This document shows, one piece after another, positions 1 to 9,206 of a stretch of DNA of 64,000 bases. The notes beneath the pieces are model-generated. The model did not search any database. It saw only the letters and a program-made list of their open reading frames with translations, and had not been told where the DNA came from. The stretch lies in the NCBI GenBank assembly GCA_020025305.1, contig JAHHSG010000002.1, positions 124,001-188,000 of the forward strand. Direction: 5' to 3'. The DNA comes from Oscillospiraceae bacterium (GTDB taxonomy: Bacteria > Bacillota > Clostridia > Oscillospirales > Oscillospiraceae). How positions within the stretch are numbered: the first letter of the stretch is position 1; every line of letters starts with the position of its first letter. Both the position numbers and the translations under genes were made by a program.

Positions 1-46
1 TGGGAAAGCCGCTTTTATGCATATTCAGGGTTTTCTTGTATTCCAT
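1..46 (-). CDS. ileS: Isoleucyl-tRNA synthetase, N-terminal fragment cut by window edge
   Basis: Only the first 15 codons are inside the window. They read MEYKKTLNMHKSGFP, which resembles the conserved N-terminus of bacterial IleRS (E. coli begins with a DYKSTLNLPETGFPM-type sequence). An AGGAGG ribosome binding site lies 7 bases before the ATG. IleRS charges tRNA-Ile in the cytoplasm. The identification rests on this short match plus the isoleucine T-box directly upstream; the two lines of evidence agree. The rest of the gene runs off the left edge. Confidence 0.85.
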   Translation of the reverse strand, partial: MEYKKTLNMHKSGFP

Positions 47-85
47 GTGATTTCCTCCTGTTGTGTTCATTTGATGGATATAACA

Positions 86-124
86 ATAAAAAATGCCTTT
101 GTCTCCCGTAAGAGACAAAGGCAT
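86..124 (-). terminator. T-box leader terminator
   Basis: A 13-bp perfect stem (ATGCCTTTGTCTC paired with GAGACAAAGGCAT) with a six-base loop is followed by TTTTTT on the minus strand, just after the T-box sequence. It is the regulated terminator of the ileS leader. Confidence 0.92.
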
Positions 125-365
125 GAAAAAGACCTCTGCGGTACCACTCTTGCTGCCGACCAATATGGTGCGACCACTCAGTTCCCACCAACCGTGGGGG
201 AGGGGAGGTAACGGCCCTCATTCCGTCCGGGCTTACTGTAGGTTCAGCCGGCTGCTCCGGGGTGATGTTCACAGCTGTTCCGATCTCCGCCTTGCACCAA
301 AACGGCGGCTCTCTTTGCATCGAAAGAAGTGCTACTTGTCCCCTTCATCGCAGTTAATCTGATGA
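86..365 (-). ncRNA. T-box riboswitch, isoleucine specifier, upstream of ileS
   Basis: The minus strand carries the T-box hallmarks in order: a conserved stem-I segment (GAAGGGGACAAGTAGC), an AGAGAGCCG segment, a specifier region reading GAACATCACC with ATC as the likely codon, and the antiterminator TGGTACCGC (complement of 138-146). A strong intrinsic terminator follows (93-124 plus a T run). Uncharged tRNA-Ile would stabilise the antiterminator and let transcription reach ileS. The specifier was read by eye against known Ile T-boxes, not folded. Confidence 0.93.
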
Positions 366-375
366 TAACAGCATT

Positions 376-404
376 ATCTTACCCACTTTTTCCCTGTTTG
401 TCAA
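376..404 (-). promoter_or_regulatory. Promoter of the ileS T-box leader
   Basis: On the minus strand a perfect -35 TTGACA (399-404) is separated by 17 bases from TAAGAT (376-381). It sits just upstream of the T-box leader, as expected for a housekeeping sigma factor promoter. Confidence 0.8.
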
Positions 405-444
405 CGGTAAAATAGGAAATTGTGAAAAAGGCTGGCAAAATTAC

Positions 445-900
445 TTATTGGCCAAAGTTGAGATACAGACCGTAAGCGCCCATGGCGGCATAGATTGCAC
501 CCAGCAGCAGCAAGATCATGCTGATGACCTTGAAGCCGGTGGTTTCCTTCTTATTGAGAAAACGGCGGGAATAGTACACCAGCAGGCAGGAAAGACCGGT
601 GATCAGGGCGGTGCCGTGGACAGCCAGCGGATTGCCTTTTAAGGAGGTGTTGATGAGAATCACCATCACCAGCAGCAAGCCGAAAGCCACACCCAGAGCG
701 ATTTTCACCCACAAGGGCATACGGCTCTTGGACGGCTGCTGTACATTTTCCTTGGGCGTCCGATCACGGAGGTGGTAGTCGGAGCCATTCTTCTTTTGAT
801 GCACGTTTTTGTTGGGGTTGCCCTTGGCCTTCTGGATGTTGCGCTGGATCTGCGCATAATCCGAGGTACCGTTCATTTTCTGGGTTTTCTTTTTTGCCAT
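445..900 (-). CDS. Small membrane protein of unknown function
   Basis: This 151-residue protein has a basic, Lys/Asn/Gln-rich N-terminal half (about 1-60) that looks cytoplasmic and disordered. Three hydrophobic segments follow, near residues 64-83, 93-109 and 122-144. A good AGGAG site lies 8 bases before the ATG. It follows cinA by 28 bases on the same strand and is probably co-transcribed with thiI and cinA. I do not recognise the family and propose no function. Confidence 0.7.
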   Translation of the reverse strand: MAKKKTQKMNGTSDYAQIQRNIQKAKGNPNKNVHQKKNGSDYHLRDRTPKENVQQPSKSRMPLWVKIALGVAFGLLLVMVILINTSLKGNPLAVHGTALITGLSCLLVYYSRRFLNKKETTGFKVISMILLLLGAIYAAMGAYGLYLNFGQ

Positions 901-928
901 GGTTTATCTCCTTTTTCTTGCGTTGGTT

Positions 929-2179
929 TTAATCTTTGAGACCGGCGAGGTAACGCCGGATCATATCCAATGCGTGGTGAGCGGCCAGAATCCGAACACG
1001 TTCCCGTCCGGTCCCCAGACGTAAGTGCTGTACGGAAGTCCCCGCCGGGGTGCTCAGACCGATAAAGACAGTGCCCACTTCGTTGCCCCGGTCATCCCGT
1101 CCGGGTCCGGCCACGCCGGTGACCGATACGGCCAGATCCGCCCCGGTGATCCGTCTTGCACCGTCCGCCATAGCGGCAGCCACCGGCTCCGAGACGGCAC
1201 CATCAGTGTCTAAAAGGGATTGCGGCACACCTAAAAGAGCGGCCTTCACCTCGTTGGTATAGGACACGATGCCGCCGCGGAATACGGCAGAAGCGCCGGG
1301 TACATCGGTGATGCGCTTGGCGATAAGACCGCCGGTGCAGCTCTCCGCTGCGGCGCAGGTGCGCTGCTTTTCCTGTAAAAGAGACACCACCGCATACTCT
1401 AAACCCGGAATGTTTTCGCCGTAGCAGTAGTCTCCTAACAGGCGGCGCACTTCCCGGAGCATGGGAGACATCAATGCACCGCATGCCGCCTCACTTTCCG
1501 CTTTGGCAGTCATGCGCAGCATGACCTCGCCGGTCTTGGCGTAGGGTGCCAGCGATGGGTTCACCGCATGGTTCATCAGCGGCGCCAAAAGCTCCTGCAC
1601 CTGGGGCTCTGTCAAGCCAAAAATGCGGATGTCCCGAGACAGGATGACCTGCTGCGAGCGGCGGCGCAGCCATGGGAGCACCTGATGCTCCGCCATATGG
1701 CGGCATTCGTGGGGAACGCCGGGGAGCATCATGACGGTGACACCGTCCTCTGTAAAGCAGCAGCCGGGAGCAGTGCCGACCGGATTTGGGAAAATTTCAC
1801 ACCCGGTGGGGAGGTAGGCCTGCTGGAGGTTGCACGCGGACATAGGCCGATGGAGTACCGCCTCAAAACAGTGCCGGATCTGCTGTGCAATCTCAGGGTG
1901 AAAGACCAGCGCCCGACCGAAGGCCTGAGAGACAACGTTCTTTGTCACATCGTCATAGGTAGGCCCGAGCCCGCCGATGTAGATAATGAGATCGGCGCGG
2001 CGGCGGGCGATGTCGGTAACGGCCTGCAAGCGCTGGGCATTGTCGCCCACTGTCGTATGGTAGAGTACGTCTACTCCCGCCGAGGAGAGAATCTCCGAGA
2101 CAAATTGAGCATCGGTGTTGGCAATATTGCCCAGCAGCAGCTCTGTGCCCACGGCAATTACTTCTGCACGAAAATTCAT
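929..2179 (-). CDS. cinA: CinA family protein (competence/damage-inducible; NMN amidase)
   Basis: 416 residues with the classical two-domain layout. The N-terminal molybdopterin-binding-like domain begins with AVGTELLLGN at about residues 8-17 and contains GGLGPTYDD. The C-terminal CinA domain contains AAESCTGGLIAKRI. Characterised family members deamidate nicotinamide mononucleotide in pyridine nucleotide salvage, and some act on ADP-ribose. I chose the ATG at 2179 rather than the GTG one codon earlier because AAGGAAG lies 7 bases before it. It follows thiI by about a dozen bases, so the two are likely co-transcribed. Confidence 0.93.
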   Translation of the reverse strand: MNFRAEVIAVGTELLLGNIANTDAQFVSEILSSAGVDVLYHTTVGDNAQRLQAVTDIARRRADLIIYIGGLGPTYDDVTKNVVSQAFGRALVFHPEIAQQIRHCFEAVLHRPMSACNLQQAYLPTGCEIFPNPVGTAPGCCFTEDGVTVMMLPGVPHECRHMAEHQVLPWLRRRSQQVILSRDIRIFGLTEPQVQELLAPLMNHAVNPSLAPYAKTGEVMLRMTAKAESEAACGALMSPMLREVRRLLGDYCYGENIPGLEYAVVSLLQEKQRTCAAAESCTGGLIAKRITDVPGASAVFRGGIVSYTNEVKAALLGVPQSLLDTDGAVSEPVAAAMADGARRITGADLAVSVTGVAGPGRDDRGNEVGTVFIGLSTPAGTSVQHLRLGTGRERVRILAAHHALDMIRRYLAGLKD

Positions 2180-2191
2180 CACATCGCTTCC

Positions 2192-3367
2192 TTATTGCAG
2201 CTTCAGCTTTACCACTTCCCGCTGCTCCATGGCCCGCTGGCACAGACCTTCGATGTCCAGCACTGCTTCCAGCTCCCGTACATCCTCCACCACAGGCTTG
2301 GTCTTGGGGTGGCGGGGGGTGAATACGGTGCAGCAATCCTCATAGGGCAGAATAGAAGTATCGAATGTGCCGATATGGCGGGCGATGCGGACGATCTCCT
2401 CTTTGTCCATGCCGATGAGAGGCCGCAGAACGGGGAGATCGGTGACATCACCGCTGACACGCAAGGCGTCCATGGTTTGGCTGGCCACTTGTCCCAGGCA
2501 CTCGCCGGTGACCAACGCCTTGCACCGCAGTTCCTTTGCCAGCATGTCGGCAAGGCGCATCATGAAGCGGCGCATAATCAGAGTAAAATATTCCTCCGGG
2601 CAGCTGCGGCGGATCTCCTCTTGAATTTCGGTGAAGGGGAGGATGAACACGTTCAGCCGTCCCGTCCATTCCGTCAGCTCCTGTGCCAGCTGCAGCACCT
2701 TCTCTCGCGCCTGATCGGAGGTGTAGGGAGGGGAGGCGAAGTGGATCATGTCCAGCTTCACGCCGCGCTTGGCAATCATATAGCTGGAAACGGGGGAGTC
2801 GATGCCGCCGGAGAGAAGGCTCACGGCGTTGCCGCCCATACCGATGGGCAGGCCGCCTGCCGCAGGCTCTGCCGGGCCGTGTACGTAGGCTGCATCCTCC
2901 CGCACCTCCACATAGACGGTCAGTTCAGGGTGGTGTACATCCACCTCCAGATGGGGGAAGGCCTGATGCAGCTGTCCGCCCACCCACTGGCTCAACTGAA
3001 TGGAGCCCATGGGGAAGGTCTTGTCGGCCCGCTTGCTCTCCACCTTGAAGCTGTGGGCAGCCCGCAGGCTGTCGCCCAAATACAGCTTTGCCATCTCCAA
3101 AATGGCTTCCTTCGTCTTTTCACAGGGGATGGAGCGGGTAATGGCAATGATGCCGAACACGTGCTTGCACGCCTCGTAAGCGCCCGAAAGGTCACAGTCC
3201 GCCTCCTGCGGCTCCACGTATATGGTGCTCTGCCGGGAGTAGATCTTGAACTTGCCGAACCGGGAAGTGCGGCGGCGGATATTGCTCATGAGTTTCATTT
3301 CAAAGCTGCGGCGGTTAAGTCCTTTTAAAACCACCTCGCCCAGCTTGCATAAGATCATTTCCTGCAT
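2192..3367 (-). CDS. thiI: tRNA 4-thiouridine sulfurtransferase ThiI
   Basis: 391 residues. An N-terminal ferredoxin-like/THUMP region (about 1-165) is followed by a PP-loop ATP pyrophosphatase domain with SGGIDSPV at 186-193. ThiI adenylates and thiolates U8 of tRNA; in some bacteria it also delivers sulfur to thiamine synthesis. The C-terminal rhodanese domain of the E. coli enzyme is absent, as is usual in Firmicutes, so sulfur should come directly from a cysteine desulfurase. None is encoded nearby. AAGGAG 9 bases before the ATG supports the start. Confidence 0.95.
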   Translation of the reverse strand: MQEMILCKLGEVVLKGLNRRSFEMKLMSNIRRRTSRFGKFKIYSRQSTIYVEPQEADCDLSGAYEACKHVFGIIAITRSIPCEKTKEAILEMAKLYLGDSLRAAHSFKVESKRADKTFPMGSIQLSQWVGGQLHQAFPHLEVDVHHPELTVYVEVREDAAYVHGPAEPAAGGLPIGMGGNAVSLLSGGIDSPVSSYMIAKRGVKLDMIHFASPPYTSDQAREKVLQLAQELTEWTGRLNVFILPFTEIQEEIRRSCPEEYFTLIMRRFMMRLADMLAKELRCKALVTGECLGQVASQTMDALRVSGDVTDLPVLRPLIGMDKEEIVRIARHIGTFDTSILPYEDCCTVFTPRHPKTKPVVEDVRELEAVLDIEGLCQRAMEQREVVKLKLQ

Positions 3368-3439
3368 GGGATGCGTCTCCTTTAATGGTGTAGCGGCAGG
3401 GGAGTAAACCTCCGTGCCGGATGGTATATGAACTATGTA

Positions 3440-3468
3440 AACATAGTATAAATCTGAGAAAAAAGCAA
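3440..3468 (-). promoter_or_regulatory. Probable promoter of thiI-cinA operon
   Basis: On the minus strand TTGCTT (3463-3468) and TATGTT (3440-3445) are 17 bases apart, about 70 bases before the thiI start. Both boxes depart from consensus, so confidence is moderate. Confidence 0.45.
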
Positions 3469-3474
3469 GCGTTC

Positions 3475-4992
3475 TTACTTTAAAATATCGTTGCTGCGGT
3501 ATTGAATGGCCTCTGCCAAATGGGCGGGCAGAATGTGCTCACTGCCCTCCAGATCGGCAATCGTGCGTGCCATGCGGAGGATGCGGTCGTGGCTGCGGCC
3601 CGTCAGTCCCATGCGGTCAAAGGCATGTTTCATCAGACGCTCACCTGCCTCGTCCAGTGCGCAGAACGTGCCGATCATAGGCGGGGTCATATAGGCGTTA
3701 CAGCTGACGGAAGTCCCGGCGAAGCGCCGCTTTTGAAGCTCCCGGGCGGCGTTAACCCGGCGGCGGATAACCTGCGAGGATTCTGGGGAGTCCTTACGCT
3801 GCATGGCCTCATATGCCACGGATGGCACGGTGATGTGCATATCGATGCGGTCCAGCAGCGGCCCGGAGATGCGGCGCATATACCGCTCCACCTGCGCCTG
3901 TGAACAGGTGCAGCGTCCGGAGGGATGGCCGTACCAGCCGCAGCGGCAGGGGTTCATGGCGCACACCAGCATGAAGCGGCTGGGCAGCGTGAGAGAGCCG
4001 GCGGCACGGGTGATGGTGAGTGCGCCGTCCTCCAAGGGTTGGCGCAGCGTCTCCAATGCTGTTTTGTCAAATTCCGGCAGCTCGTCGAGAAAAAGAATAC
4101 CGTTGTGGGCAAGAGAAATTTCCCCGGGCTTGGGTACCGTGCCGCCGCCGGAGAGGGACACGGAGGAGGCTGTATGGTGGGGAGAGCGGAAGGGCCTGCG
4201 TGTTATCAGAGGGTGCTGGGGGTCGTTCAGTCCGGCTACGGAGTAGACCTCCGTTGTCTCCAGCGACTCCTGCTGCGTCATGTCCGGCAGGATAGAGGGC
4301 AGGCGCCGTGCCAGCATGGATTTACCGGAACCGGGGGAACCGATCAAGAGCACATTATGTCCGCCGGCGGCGGCCACCTCCAGCGCCCGCTTTACATTCT
4401 CCTGCCCCATGACATCGGCAAAATCCGGCAGGGGCGGGAAATCGTCAGGGGAGGAAACCCAAGGACTTGCGGGCAGAATGGGCACCTCTCCGGCAAGGTG
4501 GGCGGCCAGCTGCCCCAGCGTCTTTACCGGGTAGACAGTGATGCCCTCTGCCAGTGTGGCCTCGGCGGCGTTTTCCGCCGGGACATAGAGTTCCCTGATC
4601 CCTAAACGCTGGGCGGCCAGGGCCATAGGAAGTATGCCGGTAATGGGACGCAGTGTCCCGGCAAGGCTCAGCTCACCGACGAAAGCGGCATTCCGGGGTA
4701 AGGGAGGCAAGGCTTCGGCGGCGCAGAGGATTCCCAGAGCCATGGGCAGATCGTACACGGTGCCCTCCTTGCGCTGCGAGGCGGGAGCCAGATTGACAGT
4801 GATGCGGCTGACGGGAAATTTTCCGCCGCAGTTCTTGATGGCAGCCCGGACGCGCTCCCGGGCCTCCCGTACGGCGGCATCGGGCAATCCAACGACATCA
4901 AAGGCAGGCAGTCCGCCGGACAAAAAACATTCCACGCTGACCTCATAGCCGCGCAGACCATTTAAACCCAGGGAACGAACGCTGATAACCAT
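3475..4992 (-). CDS. comM: ComM/YifB-family Mg-chelatase-like AAA+ ATPase
   Basis: 505 residues. An N-terminal Lon-protease-like fold (about 1-170) is followed by a Mg-chelatase-type AAA+ domain with Walker A GSPGSGKS at 218-225, a FLDELPEF Walker B segment and a C-terminal Mg_chelatase_C domain. In naturally competent bacteria ComM is a hexameric helicase promoting branch migration during recombination of incoming DNA; in other bacteria its role is less clear. The open frame extends 69 codons upstream, but the ATG at 4992 has a strong AGGAGG site and begins the conserved MVISVRSLGLNG sequence, so I start there. Confidence 0.93.
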   Translation of the reverse strand: MVISVRSLGLNGLRGYEVSVECFLSGGLPAFDVVGLPDAAVREARERVRAAIKNCGGKFPVSRITVNLAPASQRKEGTVYDLPMALGILCAAEALPPLPRNAAFVGELSLAGTLRPITGILPMALAAQRLGIRELYVPAENAAEATLAEGITVYPVKTLGQLAAHLAGEVPILPASPWVSSPDDFPPLPDFADVMGQENVKRALEVAAAGGHNVLLIGSPGSGKSMLARRLPSILPDMTQQESLETTEVYSVAGLNDPQHPLITRRPFRSPHHTASSVSLSGGGTVPKPGEISLAHNGILFLDELPEFDKTALETLRQPLEDGALTITRAAGSLTLPSRFMLVCAMNPCRCGWYGHPSGRCTCSQAQVERYMRRISGPLLDRIDMHITVPSVAYEAMQRKDSPESSQVIRRRVNAARELQKRRFAGTSVSCNAYMTPPMIGTFCALDEAGERLMKHAFDRMGLTGRSHDRILRMARTIADLEGSEHILPAHLAEAIQYRSNDILK

Positions 4993-5031
4993 ACCGCCGC
5001 CTCCTTTCCGTCTTTCGTATAAGATGCCTAT

Positions 5032-5040
5032 AGTATAGCA
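5032..5040 (-). promoter_or_regulatory. Extended -10 promoter element for comM
   Basis: On the minus strand TGCTATACT forms an extended -10 (TG, one base, TATACT) about 40 bases before the comM start. No convincing -35 lies at the right distance, which extended -10 promoters tolerate. Confidence 0.4.
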
Positions 5041-5225
5041 TAAAACGGCCAAAGGTGGAACAGATTTATAAAAAAACATAGGGAAAACATGGCAGCAAGT
5101 TGGGGTTTTCTCATATTTTTTAGAAGTGAAAAGAACATTATGGCTAAAAATGCACATAGGGCGTAATAATTTTTGTGCACGATGAAGAAAAAATAGCAAA
5201 AAGACGATTTGGACAAAATTCTACA

Positions 5226-5254
5226 TTTACAGCGGTTGGAAACTGTGATATTAT
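5226..5254 (+). promoter_or_regulatory. Promoter of pyruvate:ferredoxin oxidoreductase gene
   Basis: TTTACA (5226-5231) and TATTAT (5249-5254) are separated by 17 bases in the AT-rich gap before nifJ, leaving an 80-base untranslated leader. An overlapping alternative is TTGGAA (5236) with TAATAC (5258), 16 bases apart. Confidence 0.55.
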
Positions 5255-5340
5255 CTGTAATACTGAATATTTCGTACATATATTGTTTTATAATATGTAA
5301 AACTCTTGTGCGGAACTTAATATTTAAGGAGGCTCGTTCT

Positions 5341-8300
5341 ATGGAAAGAAAAATGAAGTCCATGGATGGCAACAACGCTGCCGCTCACGTATCCTATGCG
5401 TTTTCGGAAGTTGCTGCAATCTATCCTATCACGCCTTCCAGCCCCATGGCTGACTTTGTGGATCAGTGGTCTGCTAATGGCCTGAAGAACATCTTCGGCA
5501 ACAAGGTCAAGGTTGTGGAGATGGAGTCTGAGGCCGGCGCTGCAGGTGCCGTGCATGGTTCTCTGGGTGCCGGTGCCCTGACCACCACCTACACTGCATC
5601 TCAGGGTCTGCTGCTGATGATCCCCAATATGTATAAGATTGCCGGTGAGCAGCTGCCCTGCGTATTCCATGTCAGCGCTCGTACCGTCGCCACCCACGCA
5701 CTGAACATTTTCGGTGACCACTCCGACGTTATGGCATGTCGTCAGACCGGCTTTGCCATGCTGTGCGAAGGAAATGTGCAGGAGGTCATGGATCTGAGCC
5801 CTGTGGCTCATCTGGCTGCCCTCAGCGGCAAGGTGCCCTTCATCAACTTCTTCGATGGTTTCCGTACCAGCCATGAGATCCAGAAGATCGCTGTCTGGGA
5901 TTACGAGGATCTGAAGGATATGTGCGACATGGATGCCGTGGCTGCATTCCGTGCCCACGCACTGAACCCCGAGCATCCTCATATGCGCGGCAGCCATGAG
6001 AACGGCGATATCTTCTTCCAGCACCGCGAGGCCTGCAACAGCTACTATGATGCTCTGCCCGCTGTTGTTGAGAAGTATATGGACAAGATCAATGCCAAGA
6101 TCGGCACCGACTACAAGCTGTTCAACTACTACGGTGCTCCCGACGCTGATCGCGTCATCGTGGCGATGGGCTCTTTGTGCGATGTGGCTGAGGAAGTCAT
6201 TGACTACCTGAATGCCCACGGCGAGAAGGTGGGTCTGGTCAAGGTTCGCCTGTTCCGTCCCTTTGCTGCCGATCGCCTGATTGCTGCTATTCCCTCCACT
6301 GTTAAGAAGATTGCTGTGATGGATCGCACCAAGGAGCCCGGCGCTCAGGGCGAGCCTCTGTATCTGGATGTTGTTACCGCTCTGCATGATGCCGGTATGA
6401 ACGACATCGTGGTAACTGGCGGCCGTTACGGTCTGGGTTCCAAGGATACCACGCCTACTTCCGTGTTCGCTGTTTACAACGAGCTGAAGAAGGATGCCCC
6501 CAAGCACAAGTTCACCATCGGTATTGTGGACGATGTGACCAACCTGTCCTTGGAAGAGGAAGAGAATTGCCCCAACACCGCAGCTCCCGGCACCATCGAG
6601 TGCAAGTTCTGGGGTCTGGGCGGCGACGGTACCGTTGGCGCAAACAAGAACTCCATCAAGATTATCGGTGACCATACCGACAAGTACGTGCAGGCATACT
6701 TCCAGTATGACTCCAAGAAGACCGGCGGTGTGACCATCAGCCATCTGCGCTTCGGTGATCACCCCATCCGCAGCCCCTATTATATCAACAAGGCTGACTT
6801 CGTTGCCTGCCACAACCCCTCCTACATCATGAAGGGCTACAAGATGGTCAACGACGTGAAGCCCGGCGGCGTGTTCATGATCAACTGCCAGTGGGACTTC
6901 GAGGAGCTGAACCATCACCTGAAGGCAGATGCCAAGCGCTATATCGCCAAGAACAACATCCAGCTCTATACCATCAACGCCATTGATCTGGCCATCGAGA
7001 TCGGTATGGGCAAGCGCAACAACACCATTTTGCAGTCCGCTTTCTTCGCACTGGCGAAGGTCATGCCCATCGAGGAGGCCATCGAGTATATGAAGGCCGC
7101 TGCTAAGAAGTCCTACCTGAAGAAGGGCCAGGACGTGGTGGATATGAACTACAAGGCCATCGACCTGGGCGCTACTGCCTTCAAGAAGGTGGAAGTTCCC
7201 GCTGACTGGGCTAACGCTGTGGATGCTGACGATGATAAGCAGCTCAAGGGCAGACCTGAGCTGGTGAAGATGGTGAAAAACATCCTCGAGCCTGTGGCTC
7301 TGATGGAGGGTGACAGCCTGCCTGTTTCCACCTTTATGGATCACGTGGACGGCCAGTTTGAGCAGGGCGCTGCCGCTTACGAGAAGCGCGGTGTGGCTGT
7401 TTCTGTTCCCACTTGGGATGCCAATAAGTGCATCCAGTGCAATATGTGCTCCTATGTCTGCCCCCATGCGACCATCCGTCCCTTTGCTATGACCGAGGCT
7501 GAGGCTGAGGCTGCTCCCGAGGCTTGCAAGATTGTGGACGTGAAGGCCGGCAAGGGCAAGGGTCAGTATAAGTTTACCATTGCCGTTTCTCCTCTGGACT
7601 GCATGGGCTGCGGCGTGTGCGTAGGCGCTTGCCCTGTCAATGCTCTGACCATGGTCAGCCAGGAGGGCGAGCTGCCCCAGCAGGATGTCTTCGACTACTG
7701 CGTGGCAGAGGTTGCCGAGAAGAAGGATATTCAGGACAACACGGTCAAGGGCAGCCAGTTCAAGCAGCCCATGCTGGAGTTCTCCGGTTCCTGCGCAGGC
7801 TGCGCCGAGACCAGCTATGCCCGTCTCGTGACCCAGCTGTATGGTGATCATATGTATATCTCCAACGCTACCGGCTGTTCTTCCATCTGGGGCGGCCCCG
7901 CTGCAACCTCTCCCTACTGCACCAATAAGGACGGTCACGGTCCGGCATGGTGCAACTCCCTGTTTGAGGATAACGCAGAGCATGGTCTGGGTATGTATGT
8001 CGGTCAGGAGAAGATCCGTGAGGATCTGGCCGAGAAGGTCGCCGAGATCGCTAAGACCGCTGAGGGCGACAAGAAGGCCGCCTGTGAGGCATACCTGAAC
8101 ACCATGGACGACAGCGCCGCTAACCGCGAGGCTACGGACAAGCTGCTGGCTGCTTTGGCCGGTGATGAGTCCGAGCTGGCTAAGGATATTGTGAGCAAGA
8201 AGGAGTATCTGGCCAAGAAGTCCATGTGGATCTTCGGCGGTGACGGTTGGGCTTACGATATCGGTTACGGCGGACTGGATCACGTTCTGGCTTCCAAGAA

Positions 8301-8862
8301 GAACGTGAATGTGTTCGTGTTCGATACCGAGGTATACTCCAACACCGGTGGACAGGCTTCCAAGGCTTCCAACATTGGTCAGGTGGCTCAGTTCGCAGCG
8401 GCCGGTAAGGACGTCAAGAAGAAGAGCCTGGCAGAGATTGCTATGCAGTACGGCTACGTGTACGTGGCGCAGGTGGCTATGGGCGCTAACCCCGCACAGA
8501 CCATTAAGGCCATCACCGAGGCTGAGGCATACGACGGTCCTTCCCTGATCATCGGTTATGCACCCTGCGAGATGCACTCCATCAAGGGCGGCATGATGAA
8601 CTGCCAGAAGGAGATGAAGAAGGCTGTGGATTGCGGTTACTGGAACCTGTTCCGCTTCAATCCCGCCGCTGAGAAGAAGTTCACTCTGGACTCCAAGGCT
8701 CCCGCTGGCGGCTATCAGGAGTTCCTGATGAACGAGGCTCGCTACAGCCGTCTGACCCGCGAGTTCCCCGAGCGTTCCGCTGAGCTGTTCGAGCGCAACG
8801 AGGCTGAGGCCAAGAAGCGCTATGAGCACCTGCTGAAGCTGGTGGAGATGTACAACGACTAA
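5341..8862 (+). CDS. nifJ: Pyruvate:ferredoxin (flavodoxin) oxidoreductase
   Basis: 1173 residues, the usual length for a homodimeric single-chain PFOR. It converts pyruvate and CoA to acetyl-CoA, CO2 and reduced ferredoxin in the cytoplasm, the central ATP- and hydrogen-linked step of clostridial fermentation. The N-terminal pyruvate-binding domain contains YPITPSSPM. Two 4Fe-4S motifs follow, CIQCNMCSYVCP near 697 and CMGCGVCVGACP near 754. A proximal-cluster CAGC motif lies near 818, and a thiamine-diphosphate motif GGDGWAYDIG near 966. AAGGAGG precedes the ATG. Strongly biased codon use suggests very high expression. The gene is monocistronic with its own promoter and terminator. Confidence 0.98.
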   Translation: MERKMKSMDGNNAAAHVSYAFSEVAAIYPITPSSPMADFVDQWSANGLKNIFGNKVKVVEMESEAGAAGAVHGSLGAGALTTTYTASQGLLLMIPNMYKIAGEQLPCVFHVSARTVATHALNIFGDHSDVMACRQTGFAMLCEGNVQEVMDLSPVAHLAALSGKVPFINFFDGFRTSHEIQKIAVWDYEDLKDMCDMDAVAAFRAHALNPEHPHMRGSHENGDIFFQHREACNSYYDALPAVVEKYMDKINAKIGTDYKLFNYYGAPDADRVIVAMGSLCDVAEEVIDYLNAHGEKVGLVKVRLFRPFAADRLIAAIPSTVKKIAVMDRTKEPGAQGEPLYLDVVTALHDAGMNDIVVTGGRYGLGSKDTTPTSVFAVYNELKKDAPKHKFTIGIVDDVTNLSLEEEENCPNTAAPGTIECKFWGLGGDGTVGANKNSIKIIGDHTDKYVQAYFQYDSKKTGGVTISHLRFGDHPIRSPYYINKADFVACHNPSYIMKGYKMVNDVKPGGVFMINCQWDFEELNHHLKADAKRYIAKNNIQLYTINAIDLAIEIGMGKRNNTILQSAFFALAKVMPIEEAIEYMKAAAKKSYLKKGQDVVDMNYKAIDLGATAFKKVEVPADWANAVDADDDKQLKGRPELVKMVKNILEPVALMEGDSLPVSTFMDHVDGQFEQGAAAYEKRGVAVSVPTWDANKCIQCNMCSYVCPHATIRPFAMTEAEAEAAPEACKIVDVKAGKGKGQYKFTIAVSPLDCMGCGVCVGACPVNALTMVSQEGELPQQDVFDYCVAEVAEKKDIQDNTVKGSQFKQPMLEFSGSCAGCAETSYARLVTQLYGDHMYISNATGCSSIWGGPAATSPYCTNKDGHGPAWCNSLFEDNAEHGLGMYVGQEKIREDLAEKVAEIAKTAEGDKKAACEAYLNTMDDSAANREATDKLLAALAGDESELAKDIVSKKEYLAKKSMWIFGGDGWAYDIGYGGLDHVLASKKNVNVFVFDTEVYSNTGGQASKASNIGQVAQFAAAGKDVKKKSLAEIAMQYGYVYVAQVAMGANPAQTIKAITEAEAYDGPSLIIGYAPCEMHSIKGGMMNCQKEMKKAVDCGYWNLFRFNPAAEKKFTLDSKAPAGGYQEFLMNEARYSRLTREFPERSAELFERNEAEAKKRYEHLLKLVEMYND

Positions 8863-8895
8863 TTGTCGGTATCGTACAAATACGCACAAAACCTA

Positions 8896-8928
8896 AGAGA
8901 GCGTCCCGTAGGGGACGCTCTCTTTTGT
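8896..8928 (+). terminator. Intrinsic terminator of nifJ
   Basis: A 12-bp perfect stem (AGAGAGCGTCCC with GGGACGCTCTCT) and a four-base loop are followed by TTTGTTG, 33 bases after the nifJ stop codon. Confidence 0.9.
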
Positions 8929-9178
8929 TGCAATGGCGCTGAGGGATAAAAGGAACAGTTCCATTGTGATGATCGGCGGCCCGGTTTCTTTGAGGGGGCA
9001 GGGAAAATTGGAAAATATCAATGGTACAGGTTTTGGAAATCGGATCATGCGGGGAAAGCTGTGCGAAAAACCAATTGGGCAGCGCATCGGGGGGCGGCAG
9101 CAGCTGTATCCGGAGACGGCGGACGGTTTATTTTCTGATAAAAAATCATATAAATATGCATATACCCTCTCAATTTCC
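8929..9178 (+). other. Geneless stretch between nifJ and nhaC
   Basis: About 250 bases between the nifJ terminator and the nhaC promoter. Short open frames exist on both strands, but none has a convincing ribosome binding site or recognisable protein. I see no RNA gene or repeat; its right end becomes AT-rich towards the promoter. Confidence 0.4.
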
Positions 9179-9206
9179 TTGCATTCTTAAAAGAATAATG
9201 TATAAT
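9179..9206 (+). promoter_or_regulatory. Promoter of first nhaC gene
   Basis: TTGCAT (9179-9184) and a perfect TATAAT (9201-9206) are 16 bases apart. Transcription would start near 9213, leaving a leader of about 100 bases before the antiporter gene. Confidence 0.7.

Noticed and set aside
1568..3328. Long plus-strand frame across cinA and thiI
   Set aside because: Fully antisense to two clear genes, with a shadow-type composition.
4993..5199. 69-codon N-terminal extension of ComM
   Set aside because: The ATG at 4992 has AGGAGG and starts the conserved family sequence; the extension has none.
5317..8889. Open frame of about 1190 codons antisense to the PFOR gene
   Set aside because: It follows from strongly biased codon use in nifJ, which removes stops on the opposite strand. 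It has no ribosome binding site and its translation is repetitive Leu/His/Gly-rich sequence with no family.
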